NCBI GenBank assembly: GCA_022447185.1
Contig: JAKVAY010000055.1
Coordinates: 1-46,284, forward strand
Direction: 5' to 3'
Origin: Fuerstiella sp.
Lineage (GTDB): Bacteria > Planctomycetota > Planctomycetia > Planctomycetales > Planctomycetaceae
DNA length: 46,284 bases
Numbering within the stretch: the first letter of the stretch is position 1; every line of letters starts with the position of its first letter. Under the pieces are notes generated by a model, which was not told where the DNA came from, searched no databases, and saw nothing but the letters and a program-made list of their open reading frames with translations. Positions 1-10,600 of the stretch are shown here, piece after piece. A program made the translations under genes and the position numbers.

Positions 1-423
1 TTCCGGCAGTTGCTGAAGTTGGTTCTGGAGCGCCAAGTTCTGTTTTGTCAAATCATCGGTGGCATCCACGTCTGACGTTGCCTGAGTCAGGAGTCCGAGA
101 ATCTGCTCACGCGTCGCTTCATCGACATTTGTCTTTTCGGTGGCCGATGTCAGCCCGCCAATCTGTTGACGTAACGCCTGGAGCGGATCGACCGGAGGAG
201 CCAGATCCTTCGCATCCGGATGGCTCTCCTGAGTCGGTTCCGGGGTTTGAATCTCAGCAATCTGTCCGGAAACAGCTGATGTCGCCAGGACGACTACGAT
301 CAGACCGGTGGCTGTAACGACAGACGCGAATGATCGGGACTGCGTGTCGTTTCGCCCGGGGACCGTCGTTGCGGTGCTCGCGGATTGTGATTTCCCGAAT
401 ATTATCTGCTGCAGTCCGTGCAT
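1..423 (-). CDS. Secreted helix-rich protein, N-terminal part only (cut by left edge)
   Basis: An open frame runs from an ATG at 421-423 to the window edge (141 codons, no stop); an in-frame TGA lies just upstream of this ATG, so it is the only ATG available. The protein starts with a polar stretch of about 30 residues, then a hydrophobic segment (about 36-53, ending ATSAVSG) that reads as a signal peptide or membrane anchor. After it comes a Gln/Glu/Leu-rich region of helical, probably coiled-coil character (QNLALQNQLQQLPE at the edge). This layout fits the periplasmic head of large MscS/MscK-type mechanosensitive channels, but also other envelope coiled-coil proteins; too little is visible to name it. 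No strong ribosome binding site is seen. Confidence 0.65.
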   Translation of the reverse strand, partial: MHGLQQIIFGKSQSASTATTVPGRNDTQSRSFASVVTATGLIVVVLATSAVSGQIAEIQTPEPTQESHPDAKDLAPPVDPLQALRQQIGGLTSATEKTNVDEATREQILGLLTQATSDVDATDDLTKQNLALQNQLQQLPE

Positions 424-732
424 TGCAGGATGCCTTCAGGGGCGCCAACTCAGGACAAAACTGTCCACGTTTCATGTCGTCATCAGGACGGAGGTTGAGG
501 TCATCGTCTGCGGTGTCGTCGGAAAAAATCAGTGACGGCAAACGGCGAACCAACACACCGTAGACGTGAGTTGTAGTTCAGCAGTGCAGGAATTCAACAC
601 GTGGGGCGGAATTCGGTGTATTCGGCAAGTGACAGACGAGAATTTACCCAGGCGAGCAGGAGAGAGAAGTTCCCTGTTTATGAAGCAGACATTAACTCGG
701 GAGTTTATAATTCTCAGTTCGCCGGAATGGTT
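424..732. other. Intergenic region, no gene seen
   Basis: About 310 bases between the left-edge gene and the next minus-strand gene. Short open frames exist in several frames, but none has protein-like composition, a ribosome binding site or family resemblance. It should contain the promoter of the left-edge gene; I cannot point to one. Confidence 0.5.
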
Positions 733-1104
733 TTACAGACCGCCTGCCAGGCTGAGAATCGTCTCCATTCGATCAGTGGCGTGTTCAATGGATATTACCG
801 CCTGCTGGAAATTCGTGTGAGTTGACGCGCGCCAGGCGTTTTCGCGGAACTGACTGACTGCCTTTCGGAGTTTGCCGATCTTCTTGCCGGCGAAGCGAAA
901 ATAGGCAACCGGATCGTCGATCTTGTTCTCAATCGCCCGACTCATATCAAACACGGCTCGTACAATTTCCATCAGCTCCGGAAAGTCATCCACTTCATCA
1001 CAATGCTTGATGAATGTCCGCACCATCCAGGCATGAGCCATCGTTTTCTGGAATTCACCAGCCAGGCTGGTCAGGGTTGGAGCTTGTTCGTTTTCAACTG
1101 TCAT
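733..1104 (-). CDS. Conserved-looking unknown protein, 123 aa
   Basis: A soluble, mostly helical protein with no signal peptide or membrane segment. Visible features are a Trp/Met-rich helix near residue 25 (MAHAWMVRTFIKHCDEVDDFPEL), an acidic middle and a basic helix with GKKIGKLRKAV near 75-85. I do not recognise the family. It is the last gene of a run with the cobalamin adenosyltransferase upstream (15 bases between them), so it is probably cotranscribed with it. Composition and codon choice match its neighbours, which argues that it is real. Function is not assigned; a link to the cobalamin gene is only positional. Confidence 0.75.
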   Translation of the reverse strand: MTVENEQAPTLTSLAGEFQKTMAHAWMVRTFIKHCDEVDDFPELMEIVRAVFDMSRAIENKIDDPVAYFRFAGKKIGKLRKAVSQFRENAWRASTHTNFQQAVISIEHATDRMETILSLAGGL

Positions 1105-1119
1105 GACAAAACCGGGGTA

Positions 1120-1707
1120 CTAATCTTTGTCGACTGCAGATCCGGCCGTCCAAAGAACGTCGTCTGCTCCATCCGCATTTTCACGTCTTGCCAGTACAAA
1201 CAACAAATCTGAAAGGCGATTCAGAAAGATACCGACTTCCGCGTTGGTACAGGCTGATTCACTCGACTCAATTAGTCGCAGAAACTCCAGTTCGGCTCGA
1301 CGACATACGGACCGTGCCAGGTGCAGGGCGGCAGCCGCCGGACGGCCACCTGGCAGAATAAAGCTGGTCAGAGGATTCAGGTTCACAGTCGTTTCATCAA
1401 TTCGGGCTTCCAGCCAGACAGAGTGGTGCTTTGCAATTCGCAGACATGGATCAGCTGACGGCCCGACCGGAATCGGGCTGCAAAGATCGGCACCCAGATC
1501 AAACAGGAGTTGTTGAATTCGGCTGAGCAGCTGCCGGAGATCCGAATCTTTGGAAAGTGAAATTGCCGTCCCAAGATGACAGTTGACTTCGTCGACAGCT
1601 CCCATGACGACTATCCGCTGCGAAGTCTTGTCGACACGGTTTCCGTCACCGAGAAATGTTTTTCCGGAATCACCCGAGCGAGTGTAAATTCGATCCAGTC
1701 GCACCAT
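1120..1707 (-). CDS. Cob(I)alamin adenosyltransferase, PduO type
   Basis: Corrinoid adenosyltransferase that transfers the adenosyl group of ATP to cob(I)alamin to make coenzyme B12. The 195 aa length is usual for the PduO/MMAB family. The N-terminal ATP-binding signature is clear: TRSGDSGKTFLGDG at residues 9-22, followed by the conserved Lys (DKTS) and GAVDEVNCHLG near 36-46. The C-terminal helix carries HLARSVCRRAE, matching the conserved Arg/Glu cluster of the active site. It starts 8 bases after the stop of the RraA-like gene, so the two are an operon. No cobalamin riboswitch is visible upstream. The enzyme would feed B12-dependent mutases or reductases encoded elsewhere. Confidence 0.93.
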   Translation of the reverse strand: MVRLDRIYTRSGDSGKTFLGDGNRVDKTSQRIVVMGAVDEVNCHLGTAISLSKDSDLRQLLSRIQQLLFDLGADLCSPIPVGPSADPCLRIAKHHSVWLEARIDETTVNLNPLTSFILPGGRPAAAALHLARSVCRRAELEFLRLIESSESACTNAEVGIFLNRLSDLLFVLARRENADGADDVLWTAGSAVDKD

Positions 1708-1715
1708 GACTCTGA

Positions 1716-2438
1716 TCAGTTGCGTCGTAGTCTTGCGCCAATGACTTTTACGTCGGCCATCATTGCCTCACGTGCTTCTTCAAGTCCGGCAATTGTGGGC
1801 GAACCGGCCTTCATATAATCGATTACGTGTGCCTCGGCTTTCATAAATTCTTCACATGCCTGTGGGATCTCTGAAGCTACATCCAGTGGAATTGTTGTGA
1901 CACCGTTGCAGTCTCCATGAAGCAGATCGCCTGGATAGATGCTTATTCCTCCAACGTTGACCGGCACATTCACTGACAACATGTGACAGGCACCGTGCGA
2001 ACAACAGGTTCCGGCGGTGAATGCCGGAAAATCCAGCGCGTCGACCTGATCCAGATCGCGGCCGGTTCCCGACGTGATGAGACCGGCCGCACCAAACGCC
2101 TTATATGTCGAACACATCACTTCGCCGAATGTCGCGGCTGCTGACGGAACATCCAGGTCCTGAAATACAATTACAGCCGGTGCGTCCATCGATTCAATAC
2201 ATTCCAGCTGTGCGTCCATACTGCCGTAAACATCTCCACTTTTCGGAGGTGAAAGAGCTCTGAATTCAGTCGTGAGTGCAAGTCCCACCATCGGTGGCAA
2301 TCTCGGAAAACAGGCCTGGATTGTCTGATCCATGTACCCCGTACTGCGCGGACGAATGGCAAATAGCTCGATGACATTGCAAACGGTTGGAGTATCAAAC
2401 TTCCGAAGTCCGTCCAGTGTTTCGGCAGAAATGGTCAC
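1716..2438 (-). CDS. RraA family protein (aldolase/decarboxylase-like)
   Basis: A 240 aa member of the RraA/HMG-aldolase family. Family marks are FDTPTVCNVIE near the N terminus, the substrate/metal loop GLITSGTGRDLDQV around residues 138-151, and GDCNGVTTIP near 195, corresponding to the conserved DxxGVxxIP. Members act as Mg-dependent 4-hydroxy-4-methyl-2-oxoglutarate aldolases, oxaloacetate decarboxylases or RNase E regulators; the sequence does not say which, although the loop favours an enzyme. The start is GTG at 2436-2438 with GGAT a few bases upstream. First gene of the operon with the cobalamin adenosyltransferase and the unknown 123 aa protein. Confidence 0.85.
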   Translation of the reverse strand: MTISAETLDGLRKFDTPTVCNVIELFAIRPRSTGYMDQTIQACFPRLPPMVGLALTTEFRALSPPKSGDVYGSMDAQLECIESMDAPAVIVFQDLDVPSAAATFGEVMCSTYKAFGAAGLITSGTGRDLDQVDALDFPAFTAGTCCSHGACHMLSVNVPVNVGGISIYPGDLLHGDCNGVTTIPLDVASEIPQACEEFMKAEAHVIDYMKAGSPTIAGLEEAREAMMADVKVIGARLRRN

Positions 2439-2601
2439 GTTGAGATCCTTGGATGGGGTACTGGGTTGATGTGTTCAGAAGGTTTTGACTGACGAATCAC
2501 GAACCGTCAGGCGATGGTTGACGTTTCATCATAACGCCTGTGTCTGCCGTCACCTGTCGGCGGGGCGTTAAACGATTCAAAACGATCAGGTTCGACGTTT
2601 G

Positions 2602-3915
2602 CTATTGCGAATCCGCCATCTTCCTGATCGCGACATTCCTGAACTCAACAGGATCGCTGTGGCCCGCGAAGCCGAAGTATCCCGAAGTCCGATCTTTGCC
2701 TGGGTGTGGTGAATCTTTCATGTATTCCGTCACGGCAGCAAGATCCGTATCAACAATCACCGCACCATTCAGTTCTACCTGAATTCGGGATCCGTCCACA
2801 ACGACCTGCTGGTAGTTCCATTCCCCTGTCGGACGCAGGTATCCACGTCGAGCGGCCGTCATTCCGTAAGCCGATCCATGATACTGGCGGTCGTCGAGAT
2901 TGGCATATTTTTCATGCGTCGAATCAAGGACCTGTAACTCACACATGGCATGGTATGCCGGATCGCCCTGGAGTGGAGAACGGATTGCCAGACCGTTGTT
3001 GCCACCCGGTGGCAGTCGGAACTCAAGCCGGGCGATAAAATTCGAGTATTCGTTTTCCGTGAGCAACAGTCCGCCATGCCCGTCGCGACAACGGATCGCC
3101 CCGTTGACGACTTCATAGTCGTCCACAGCACCCTGCCATCCGGAAAGATCCTTGCCATTGAAAATAGAAGTGAAAGCCTGTCCCTGGTGTGTGGCCAGAA
3201 ACGTGTTGGCTTCGTTGCTGCTCAGTTTCCTGATCGCCATATGACGCCAGCGAATTTCTCCTCCGTGTGTTTGCAAAACGACTGGACCGTCCACTGGAAG
3301 CGGAGAGCCACGATCGAAATAATTTTCCATAATCACGTTGTCAACGACATGCTGACCATTCAGCCATACGGAGGTTCTGCATCCCACCTGAATAACGCGG
3401 AACGAATTCCATTCACCCATCGGACGGTCGGCCAGAAACAGCGGGTCTTTGCCTGGCCGACCAGGGGAATTATTCCACAGGCCGCCACTTCCAAGGTCGG
3501 CGCCAATGGCGAATTTACGTGGATCTGTAAAGTCCCAGATCTGAACCTGGGGGCAGCCCTTGAGATAAATTCCGCTGTCAGCACCTGCCACCGTCTTGTA
3601 TTCCAGGAGCAGTTCGAAGTCGCGGTAGTTGCCATCGGTGGCCAGATATTTGCCGTGACCGTCATTGACGAGTTCACCATTTTCCACGGACCAGTGCTTT
3701 TCCGCATCGGCCGTCCATTCTGCAGTGACCTTTCTGAATTCATCCGGCGCTGCATCCCTGTATTTTGTCATGGCCTCGTGATCCCAGCCGTGCAGGCCAT
3801 CCAGGTTCACTCCATTAAACAGTGTCTGAAATCCAGCAGGTGGTTCTGCTGCTGAAACGCTTGTGAAACATACAGTTGTGGAGATCAGGGCAAGTGAGCA
3901 ACAAAGGAAACGCAT
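2602..3915 (-). CDS. Secreted protein with two DUF1080 (3-keto-disaccharide hydrolase-like) domains
   Basis: A 437 aa exported protein. Residues 1-22 are a signal peptide (basic start, hydrophobic core, cleavage near SVSAA). Two copies of the DUF1080 concanavalin-like fold follow: one at about 28-235, opening TLFNGVNLDG, and one at about 248-432, opening TSIFNGKDLSGW. Both hold the usual Gly/Trp-rich beta segments, such as SGIYLKG in the first and NGLAIRSP in the second. DUF1080 proteins are greatly expanded in planctomycetes and some hydrolyse 3-keto-glycosides, so polysaccharide turnover in the periplasm is the likely role. It stands alone: 163 bases from the RraA-like gene and 269 from the SDR gene, both without visible signals. 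A GGAG lies about 11 bases before the ATG. Confidence 0.9.
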   Translation of the reverse strand: MRFLCCSLALISTTVCFTSVSAAEPPAGFQTLFNGVNLDGLHGWDHEAMTKYRDAAPDEFRKVTAEWTADAEKHWSVENGELVNDGHGKYLATDGNYRDFELLLEYKTVAGADSGIYLKGCPQVQIWDFTDPRKFAIGADLGSGGLWNNSPGRPGKDPLFLADRPMGEWNSFRVIQVGCRTSVWLNGQHVVDNVIMENYFDRGSPLPVDGPVVLQTHGGEIRWRHMAIRKLSSNEANTFLATHQGQAFTSIFNGKDLSGWQGAVDDYEVVNGAIRCRDGHGGLLLTENEYSNFIARLEFRLPPGGNNGLAIRSPLQGDPAYHAMCELQVLDSTHEKYANLDDRQYHGSAYGMTAARRGYLRPTGEWNYQQVVVDGSRIQVELNGAVIVDTDLAAVTEYMKDSPHPGKDRTSGYFGFAGHSDPVEFRNVAIRKMADSQ

Positions 3916-4184
3916 GAGTGCGAACTCCGAGGATCAGGAAATGGAGGCAGCGATCAGGAAAATGAAACGGCGGGACTTAGTTCAGTCAAAGCCTACAAAA
4001 CAGACAGGATCGATACCGTTCGGTGGGTTCATAAACGGCTAAATCATTCGATTTGTTACTTTTGGACCGAGTGCTCGGCAGGAAACAGACTATCAACACA
4101 TCGTATGACAACTGAACACGCTCATTGTGACCATTCGCTGAATTCAACGGTAGCAAAAACCCAATGGAACCGGTGGAACGTGGT

Positions 4185-4946
4185 TTAGATCACCATGCCG
4201 CCATCGACATTTAACGTTGCACCGGTTGTGAATGAACTGGCATCAGATGCAAGATAAACAGCGGCACCCGTCAGTTCGTCCGTATTTCCCACGCGGCCAA
4301 GTGCTTTCAGAGAAGCCATCTGTTTTTCCATTTTTGGATCCGACCACAACGCTTCACTGAGTTTCGTGCGGATCACGCCCGGACAGATACAGTTGACACG
4401 AACATTCTGCGCCCCCAATTCCCGCGCCATCACCTTTGTGAGCATAATGACGCCGGCCTTGGTGATTGAATAAATACCCTGCATCGGCAAAGCTGTTTGA
4501 CCCGCGATTGATGCAATATTAATGATCGAGCCCCCGTCCGAAGCCGCCATACTGCGGACGACGAGTTTGGAGAGCAGATAGGGCCCCTTCAAATTGACTT
4601 CCATTGTCTTGTCCCACGCAGCTTCTTCAGAATTGATGATGGGACCGTAGTACGGATTCGTACCCGCGTTGTTGACCAGAATTCCGACGGGACCGAATCG
4701 ATTTTCTGCGTCGGCAATCAGACGTTCCAGATCCTGCGTCTTTCCGACGTGTGCTGCCACACCCTGGATGCTGTCACTGAACTCATCCAGTTCAGCCACG
4801 GCTCTGTCCACGTTGTGCTGCTTCCGGCTGCAGATCGTCACATTCGCGCCGGCTTCGAGATACCCCTGCGCTATGGCCAGTCCGATTCCTCTTGTCCCTC
4901 CGGTGATAATGGCGTTGCGACCGCGAAGTAAAAAACGATCTGTCAT
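4185..4946 (-). CDS. SDR family NAD(P)-dependent oxidoreductase
   Basis: Classical short-chain dehydrogenase, 253 aa from the ATG at 4944-4946. The reading frame stays open to 5090, but the extra 48 residues are basic and unlike the family, so the inner ATG is chosen. Cofactor motif TGGTRGIG is at 15-22, NNAG at 92-95, active-site Asn in EVNLKG near 118, catalytic Ser146 (INIASIAG), Tyr159 and Lys163 (YSITK), and the PGVIRT loop at 189-194. The C-terminal DGGMVI is typical of FabG-like enzymes. The substrate is unknown. It is divergent from the fused beta-oxidation gene at 5156, with about 210 bases between the starts, and the two could share control. A lipid or acyl-CoA substrate is inference from this neighbour. 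Confidence 0.9.
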   Translation of the reverse strand: MTDRFLLRGRNAIITGGTRGIGLAIAQGYLEAGANVTICSRKQHNVDRAVAELDEFSDSIQGVAAHVGKTQDLERLIADAENRFGPVGILVNNAGTNPYYGPIINSEEAAWDKTMEVNLKGPYLLSKLVVRSMAASDGGSIINIASIAGQTALPMQGIYSITKAGVIMLTKVMARELGAQNVRVNCICPGVIRTKLSEALWSDPKMEKQMASLKALGRVGNTDELTGAAVYLASDASSFTTGATLNVDGGMVI

Positions 4947-5155
4947 CGACTGGCTCTGGTCGGGTTTGAGTGGCGGGGTTTTTGTGTCACCGTACTGCTG
5001 GAGGGCTGCTTTGACTCGGTGTTTTCCGGTTGTTAACGTTCGAAACCGCTTGTCACGTGAGATTCTAGAAGCCCGGCGCGCGATCAGCAAACCGATCGCA
5101 CCGCATTACCTCCGGGGCTTCGCATTCATTGCGTCCGGTCCCCTGAGGAAATTTC

Positions 5156-7270
5156 ATGAGCGAGCTTATTCAGGTTGAGGTCAGGGACGATGTTACCGTC
5201 ATTTCGCTCACAAATCCGCCAGTCAACGCGCTGAGCCAGGCAGTCTGCAGAGCCGTCTTTTCAGCAGTCGAAGACGCTGCACGCGCGGATGATGTCTGTG
5301 CGATCATTATTACGGGGGCAGGAAAGACCTTCTCCGGTGGAGCTGATATCAGTGAATTCGGTTCACTGCAACAGAGCACATCGGATTCCGAATTTCCTAT
5401 ACATTCGATGATCAATGGCATCGAAAACTGTTCCAAACCTGTGATTGCCGCAATTCATGGCAACGCTCTTGGTGGTGGCCTGGAAACAGCCATTGGGTGT
5501 CATTATCGGATTGCAGTGGCGGATGCCCGCGTCGGATTTCCGGAAGTTAATCTGGGTCTGATTCCCGGCGCGATGGGGACTCAGCGTTTGCCGCGACTGT
5601 GTGGTCTTCCGAAGGCTGCTGAAATTTGCGCGAGCGGCGAAATGATTCCCGCTCGCGTTGCTCATGAACTTGGCATCATCGATCGAATTACTGACGGCGA
5701 CTTACTGGATGACGCTCATGAATATGCGCGCGAACTCGTCGGAATGGGCGATGCTCCCCGGAAAACCAGTGAGATAACCGATCGCCTCGGTGATATCGCT
5801 GAAAATGCGATCGCACTGGAACAGCTTAGAAAAGTCGTAAGCAAACGAGCACGCGGCCAGGAGTCACCATTTCGATGTATCGAGGCTGTCGAAGCGGCTG
5901 GCCAAGGTTCTTTTGAAGACGGTTCTCAGAATGAGTTTCGAATCTTTGCGGAATGCCTGCAGAGCACTCAGTCCCAGGGGCTTATTCATGCGTTCTTCGG
6001 AGAACGAGCTGTGAGCAAAGTGCCGGGTATCACAAAGGACACACCGCGTCGTCCCGTCGATTCGGCCGCAGTCATTGGTGCAGGCACCATGGGCGGCGGA
6101 ATCACGATGGCTTACGTAAATGCCGGAATCCCTGTCATCATCAAGGAAGTCAGTCAGGAACAGCTGGAGAAGGGGATTGAGAGAATTCGTCAGACATATG
6201 GAATTTCTGTCAAACGCGGCCGGATGGCCGAAGCGGATGTTGACCGGAAAATGACGATGATCACAGGTACCACGGACTATGCCCGGATTTCGGACGCCGA
6301 CATCATTGTCGAAGCTGCCTTTGAGGGAATGGACCTTAAAAAACAGATTTTTGGTGAGTTGGACCGAATTGCGAAACCCGGGGCGATCCTGGCATCAAAC
6401 ACTTCCACGCTGGATATCGACGCAATTGCCGCAGTTACCGGTCGTCCGGAAAGCGTGATTGGTCATCATTTCTTTAGTCCTGCGAACGTCATGAAGCTGC
6501 TGGAGATGGTTCGCGGGAAAGAAACAGCTGACGACGTCATTGCAACATCCATGGATCTCGCAAAGCGTCTTAGGAAAGTTGGTGTGCTGGTTGGTAACTG
6601 CTTTGGCTTTGTCGGTAACCGAATGTTCTGGCCATACCAGCGGGAAGCCCAGTTTGTGCTGGAGGAAGGTGCCACGGTCGCACAGGTGGACAACGCACAC
6701 CTGCAATTCGGGATGGCAATGGGGCCTCACGCTGTCTCTGACCTCTCCGGCATTGATGTTTTCTGGCGGATCAATCAGGAGATCAAAGATACGATTCCCA
6801 TAGGAATGCGCCAACCACTTGTCAGCGACAGGCTGTACGAACTGGGACACTATGGACAGAAAATCGGCGCCGGCTGGTACAGGTATGAAGGGCGCAACGC
6901 CATCCCGGACCCCGAAGTCCAGCAATTGATCGAGTCCTGTGCCGCTGAGGCTGGGATTGCACGGCGTGACGTCAGCGATGAGGAAATCATCGAGCGTACG
7001 ATGTTTTCAATGGCCAATGAAGGTGCACTGATTCTGCAGGAAGGGATTGCCATGCGATCTGTCGACATCGACATTGTCTATCTTTACGGCTACGGATTTC
7101 CGGCATGGCGCGGGGGCCCCATGAAGTATGCGGATACCGTCGGGTTGAAAAAGGTCTATGACAGAATCTGTTACTACCGGGAAGCCCATGGTTTTTGGTG
7201 GGAACCTGCTCCGCTGCTCAGGGAGCTGGCGGAGAGCGGAGGCACATTCAGCGGCTGGTCCGCGTCCTGA
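5156..7270 (+). CDS. Fused enoyl-CoA hydratase / 3-hydroxyacyl-CoA dehydrogenase (FadJ-like)
   Basis: A 704 aa bifunctional beta-oxidation enzyme that hydrates enoyl-CoA and oxidises the resulting 3-hydroxyacyl-CoA with NAD. Residues 1-195 are a crotonase domain with the oxyanion-hole segment SGGADISEF near 60-68 and both catalytic glutamates, E110 (ALGGGLE) and E130 (GFPEVNLGL). From about 300 comes the Rossmann domain with GAGTMGGG near 307, SNTSTL near 415 and the catalytic His region GHHFFSPAN near 436. The C-terminal half holds two further helical dehydrogenase domains, the second ending GGPMKYADTVG. GAGGA sits 6 bases before the ATG. No thiolase or acyl-CoA dehydrogenase gene is adjacent, so the rest of the pathway lies elsewhere. 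Confidence 0.93.
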   Translation: MSELIQVEVRDDVTVISLTNPPVNALSQAVCRAVFSAVEDAARADDVCAIIITGAGKTFSGGADISEFGSLQQSTSDSEFPIHSMINGIENCSKPVIAAIHGNALGGGLETAIGCHYRIAVADARVGFPEVNLGLIPGAMGTQRLPRLCGLPKAAEICASGEMIPARVAHELGIIDRITDGDLLDDAHEYARELVGMGDAPRKTSEITDRLGDIAENAIALEQLRKVVSKRARGQESPFRCIEAVEAAGQGSFEDGSQNEFRIFAECLQSTQSQGLIHAFFGERAVSKVPGITKDTPRRPVDSAAVIGAGTMGGGITMAYVNAGIPVIIKEVSQEQLEKGIERIRQTYGISVKRGRMAEADVDRKMTMITGTTDYARISDADIIVEAAFEGMDLKKQIFGELDRIAKPGAILASNTSTLDIDAIAAVTGRPESVIGHHFFSPANVMKLLEMVRGKETADDVIATSMDLAKRLRKVGVLVGNCFGFVGNRMFWPYQREAQFVLEEGATVAQVDNAHLQFGMAMGPHAVSDLSGIDVFWRINQEIKDTIPIGMRQPLVSDRLYELGHYGQKIGAGWYRYEGRNAIPDPEVQQLIESCAAEAGIARRDVSDEEIIERTMFSMANEGALILQEGIAMRSVDIDIVYLYGYGFPAWRGGPMKYADTVGLKKVYDRICYYREAHGFWWEPAPLLRELAESGGTFSGWSAS

Positions 7271-7616
7271 GTCAAAACGATCTGTGATCTGTCTGCACAG
7301 GTGCCGACCGCTCGTGTGGTCCGGAAGCACCGGAAGACTTTGGATGAAAGGATGACGCGTATGTCGGCGATCAGTTTCGGTTGAAGGCCTTGAGTGGATT
7401 CGATCAGCAACTCAGCCCGTAGACGCCATGATGCTTTAAGGATGCCCCTTACCCAGATGGGACGACCGGTAAACTTTTTTACCGATTGCAGGGATTCATC
7501 GGCAGGCCTCGCTGGTTTCGGCGACACCGGGTACCTCAGGTAAACGCAATTCAGGTCGGTGCGTTCCTCACGTCGATGACAGGAAGTGTATTCTCGTCTC
7601 TGTGTGAGTTCACGGC
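7271..7616. other. Intergenic region, no gene seen
   Basis: Between two plus-strand genes. It has a weak inverted repeat GGTAAA/TTTACC near 7468-7485 around a T run, too short to call a terminator. A long minus-strand open frame crosses it into the next gene but has no protein-like character. Confidence 0.5.
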
Positions 7617-10600
7617 ATGGATGTTGACGAAGACGTAACGGCAGGAACCTCACCGGAGGTCCCTACAGCGGGCAGGCGATTCCGGAACGGAGTCTGTGTG
7701 CTGGCGATCATCGCGCTGTTGCCGAGTACGATAACGGTTACAGGAATTACCGCTCGTGGTTTGAACTGGTTCTGTCCGCAGATTGCTGCCGTAACCAGTT
7801 TTGATCGTCTGTCCCTGCACTGGTGGGCACCGATCGAATGTACGGGGCTGCGAATCGACAACACCCGGGAATGGTCACAGCCAGTTCCACCGCTGATGAC
7901 GGTCCGACGGATAACGACTCAGCAGCCCCTTTGGAAGATCGGGTGGAATCTGGGTCACGGTATCGATGTGATGCTGATCGATCCCGAATTGAATCTCGTC
8001 AATTCGATGGACGGATCCAATCTCAAGGATGCGATCGAAGACTTCATTGGTAAAGAAGGCTCGAACAGCTCCGCCGTTCCCTTTCGGATTGCCGTACACG
8101 ATGGATGCATCAACGTCGCCAAAACTGATTCACTCGCACGGTCTTCGGAAGATCGTGCCACTTACACTGTGGACAGACTGGTTTCCGGCATTCACTGTGA
8201 ATTTTCCACACTGGATTCAACCAGTTTTCTGCCCGAAATTTCGCTCGTCGCCATGATTGGCAAGGATCAAACGGATTTTATCGGAACACGTGAACGGTTG
8301 CCCACATCCGGTACCACGGTGAATCCTCGAATCGCAGCGCGGCTGGAGCACCTCGCAGCTGACTTTCAACCGTTCCGGCTTGATACGCCAGGTGGTGAAT
8401 CAGAATTTTCAGATCGTCCGACAGTCCGGATCAAACTTGGTGCCGACAGTCACGAATCACAGCGGGCCCTGCGATTCGTGGCCAGAGAGATCGACCTTGA
8501 GGAACTGGAACCGCTGATCGCCCAGTTGATTCCCGGAGTCCGATGTCGAGGTCTCGTGTCGGTTCAGGGCGAAGCACTGATGCCGGGCACCTCACTTGTC
8601 GAGGGAATTGCCTTACGCGGTGCTTTTCGCGCAGCTGACGTTGGTTGGCGTCAGTCGACATGGAACAGCGAAGAGGCGGTGGTGATGTCCACGGCATCAG
8701 CGGACTGTGCCATAGCAGTCGCTGAAGACGGGATCATCGTACAGACGCTCTCAGCGAAGTGTCCGTTTGCTTCGCTCAATGGTGGCGGCGAAATCCGGCT
8801 GCCGGCGAAACAGTTGCTGAAATCGATCATCAGGTCATCATCGGGTTCAACAGATGATCGCAGGTCGGTCGTACCGAGTATCGAAGCCTCGGCAGCGGGT
8901 CAGGTGAATATCAGAGGACGTGTTGACCTTGTGGAGTTATCCCGCATGTTGCCCCGCACCCTGCACCTTCGTGAGGGACTGCAATTGCAGGAAGGTTCGC
9001 TGCGTTTTGCGATGAGAACACAGTTACAGTCAACCGGCGGCCCGGCCTCCGGAAATCTCGACTGGCAGGCCGTTTTGGAATCTGCACCGATTGTGGCAAC
9101 TCACAATCACCGCACGATTCGCTGGGACTCACCCATACGGTTGCAGTGTTTCGGCCCGTTTCGAATGTCTCAGACACAGCTGAGAGTCGCAACACTGTCA
9201 GCTGACTTCGGACAGCTTCAGTTGAAGCCGGTGAGTGACACTCTGAATCTTCACGGTCGTATCAACGTGGACCGACTCTGGAGTCATTTGGATCAATTCA
9301 TCGACAGTACGCCTCCGGGCATTCAGGGGGAAGTCAGGATTGATGCTGCTTTCGGAATGCCATCCTCGGCCGGGATCAGGCTTCGAAATGTGAGAATTCT
9401 GGGAGACAACCTGCGCATCGAATCATCAAAACTCATTGTGCGCACGGATCAGCCGCTGCTCAAGATGCTGGATGGGCAGTTGACCGTCAACGGTACCGGG
9501 GCGACGGTGCGGAGCCTGACCGATCCGTGGACTGAACTCAGTTGGCTGGCTCCGGATTCACAGGTCTTCGTGCAGATGGATGCGGCACCACCACGACGTC
9601 TGACGGTTGTTGGCGAAATCCGACCGGGACCGACTGCCTCTGTTTCGCCGGGTTTTGGGACACGTTCTTCCGCTATGTCATTCAATCATGTCCAACTCAC
9701 GCTGGACATCGATACGGACTCACAGGCAGATCACTATGTGATTCGAAACGGCCGACTGCGGATACCCGGCATTGATGCACAGCTCAGTGGAACGCTCGAA
9801 GCGACCGAGGAATGGATGACGACACAGTTGATGATCGACGCTGACTACGACCTGGGTGTTCTCAGCAGGATGGCGTTTGGTGATTCGGCGGAGAAAGTTC
9901 ATCTGTCCGGACAAAATCAGACTCGTTTCATCGTGCGAGGCGCACCCGCGTTCTGGGACGGCTCCGGTCCTGCCAAAGCTCAGAGATTTGAAATCACAGG
10001 CGAACTCGGCTGGGACTCAGCCGATGTGTATGGTCTGGAACTCGGACCGGCAGTCGTGCCGGTTCGCCTGAATCGCGGAGAAGTTCAAACTGAAACAATT
10101 CGCTGTACACTCAATGGAGGACAGCTTACGACAATGGTCAACTATGACCTGCGTCAAAACCACTTGGCACTGGCATCCGGAAGCCGAGTGGAAAACATTG
10201 CGGTCACGGAAGAGCTGGCGAGTCACTGGCTTGGCTATGTTGCCCCATTTCTGTCTGACGCGACCGACGTTCGGGGTTCTGTTTCGGCCAGACTGAATCA
10301 ATTTCACTTAACGGCGGACCGTCCTGAAGCCAGTGACATAAGAGGAATCGTTACGGTGCACGAGATTGGAGCCAGTCCTGGAAAATCTCTGACGACGTTG
10401 CTGAACATGTTGCGATCGGATGGTCGATCACAGGCTCATGATCTGACTGTACCGAATCAGCAGATCCAGTTCGAACTCAGAAACGGGATGATCACTCACG
10501 ATCAACTTCTGCTCACTCTGTCTGGATACGATCTGAAGAGTCGGGGATCCATCGGTCTCAATCAACAACTTAACCTGATCGTCGACCTGCCACTGGAAAG

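Noticed and set aside
254..556. A 100-codon minus-strand open frame overlapping the left-edge gene
   Set aside because: It lies over the signal-peptide region of a frame with much better protein character, and its end has no family or structural logic.
1120..2600. Cobalamin riboswitch near the cobalamin adenosyltransferase gene
   Set aside because: The upstream region of the operon is short and shows no B12-box-like sequence or extended fold.
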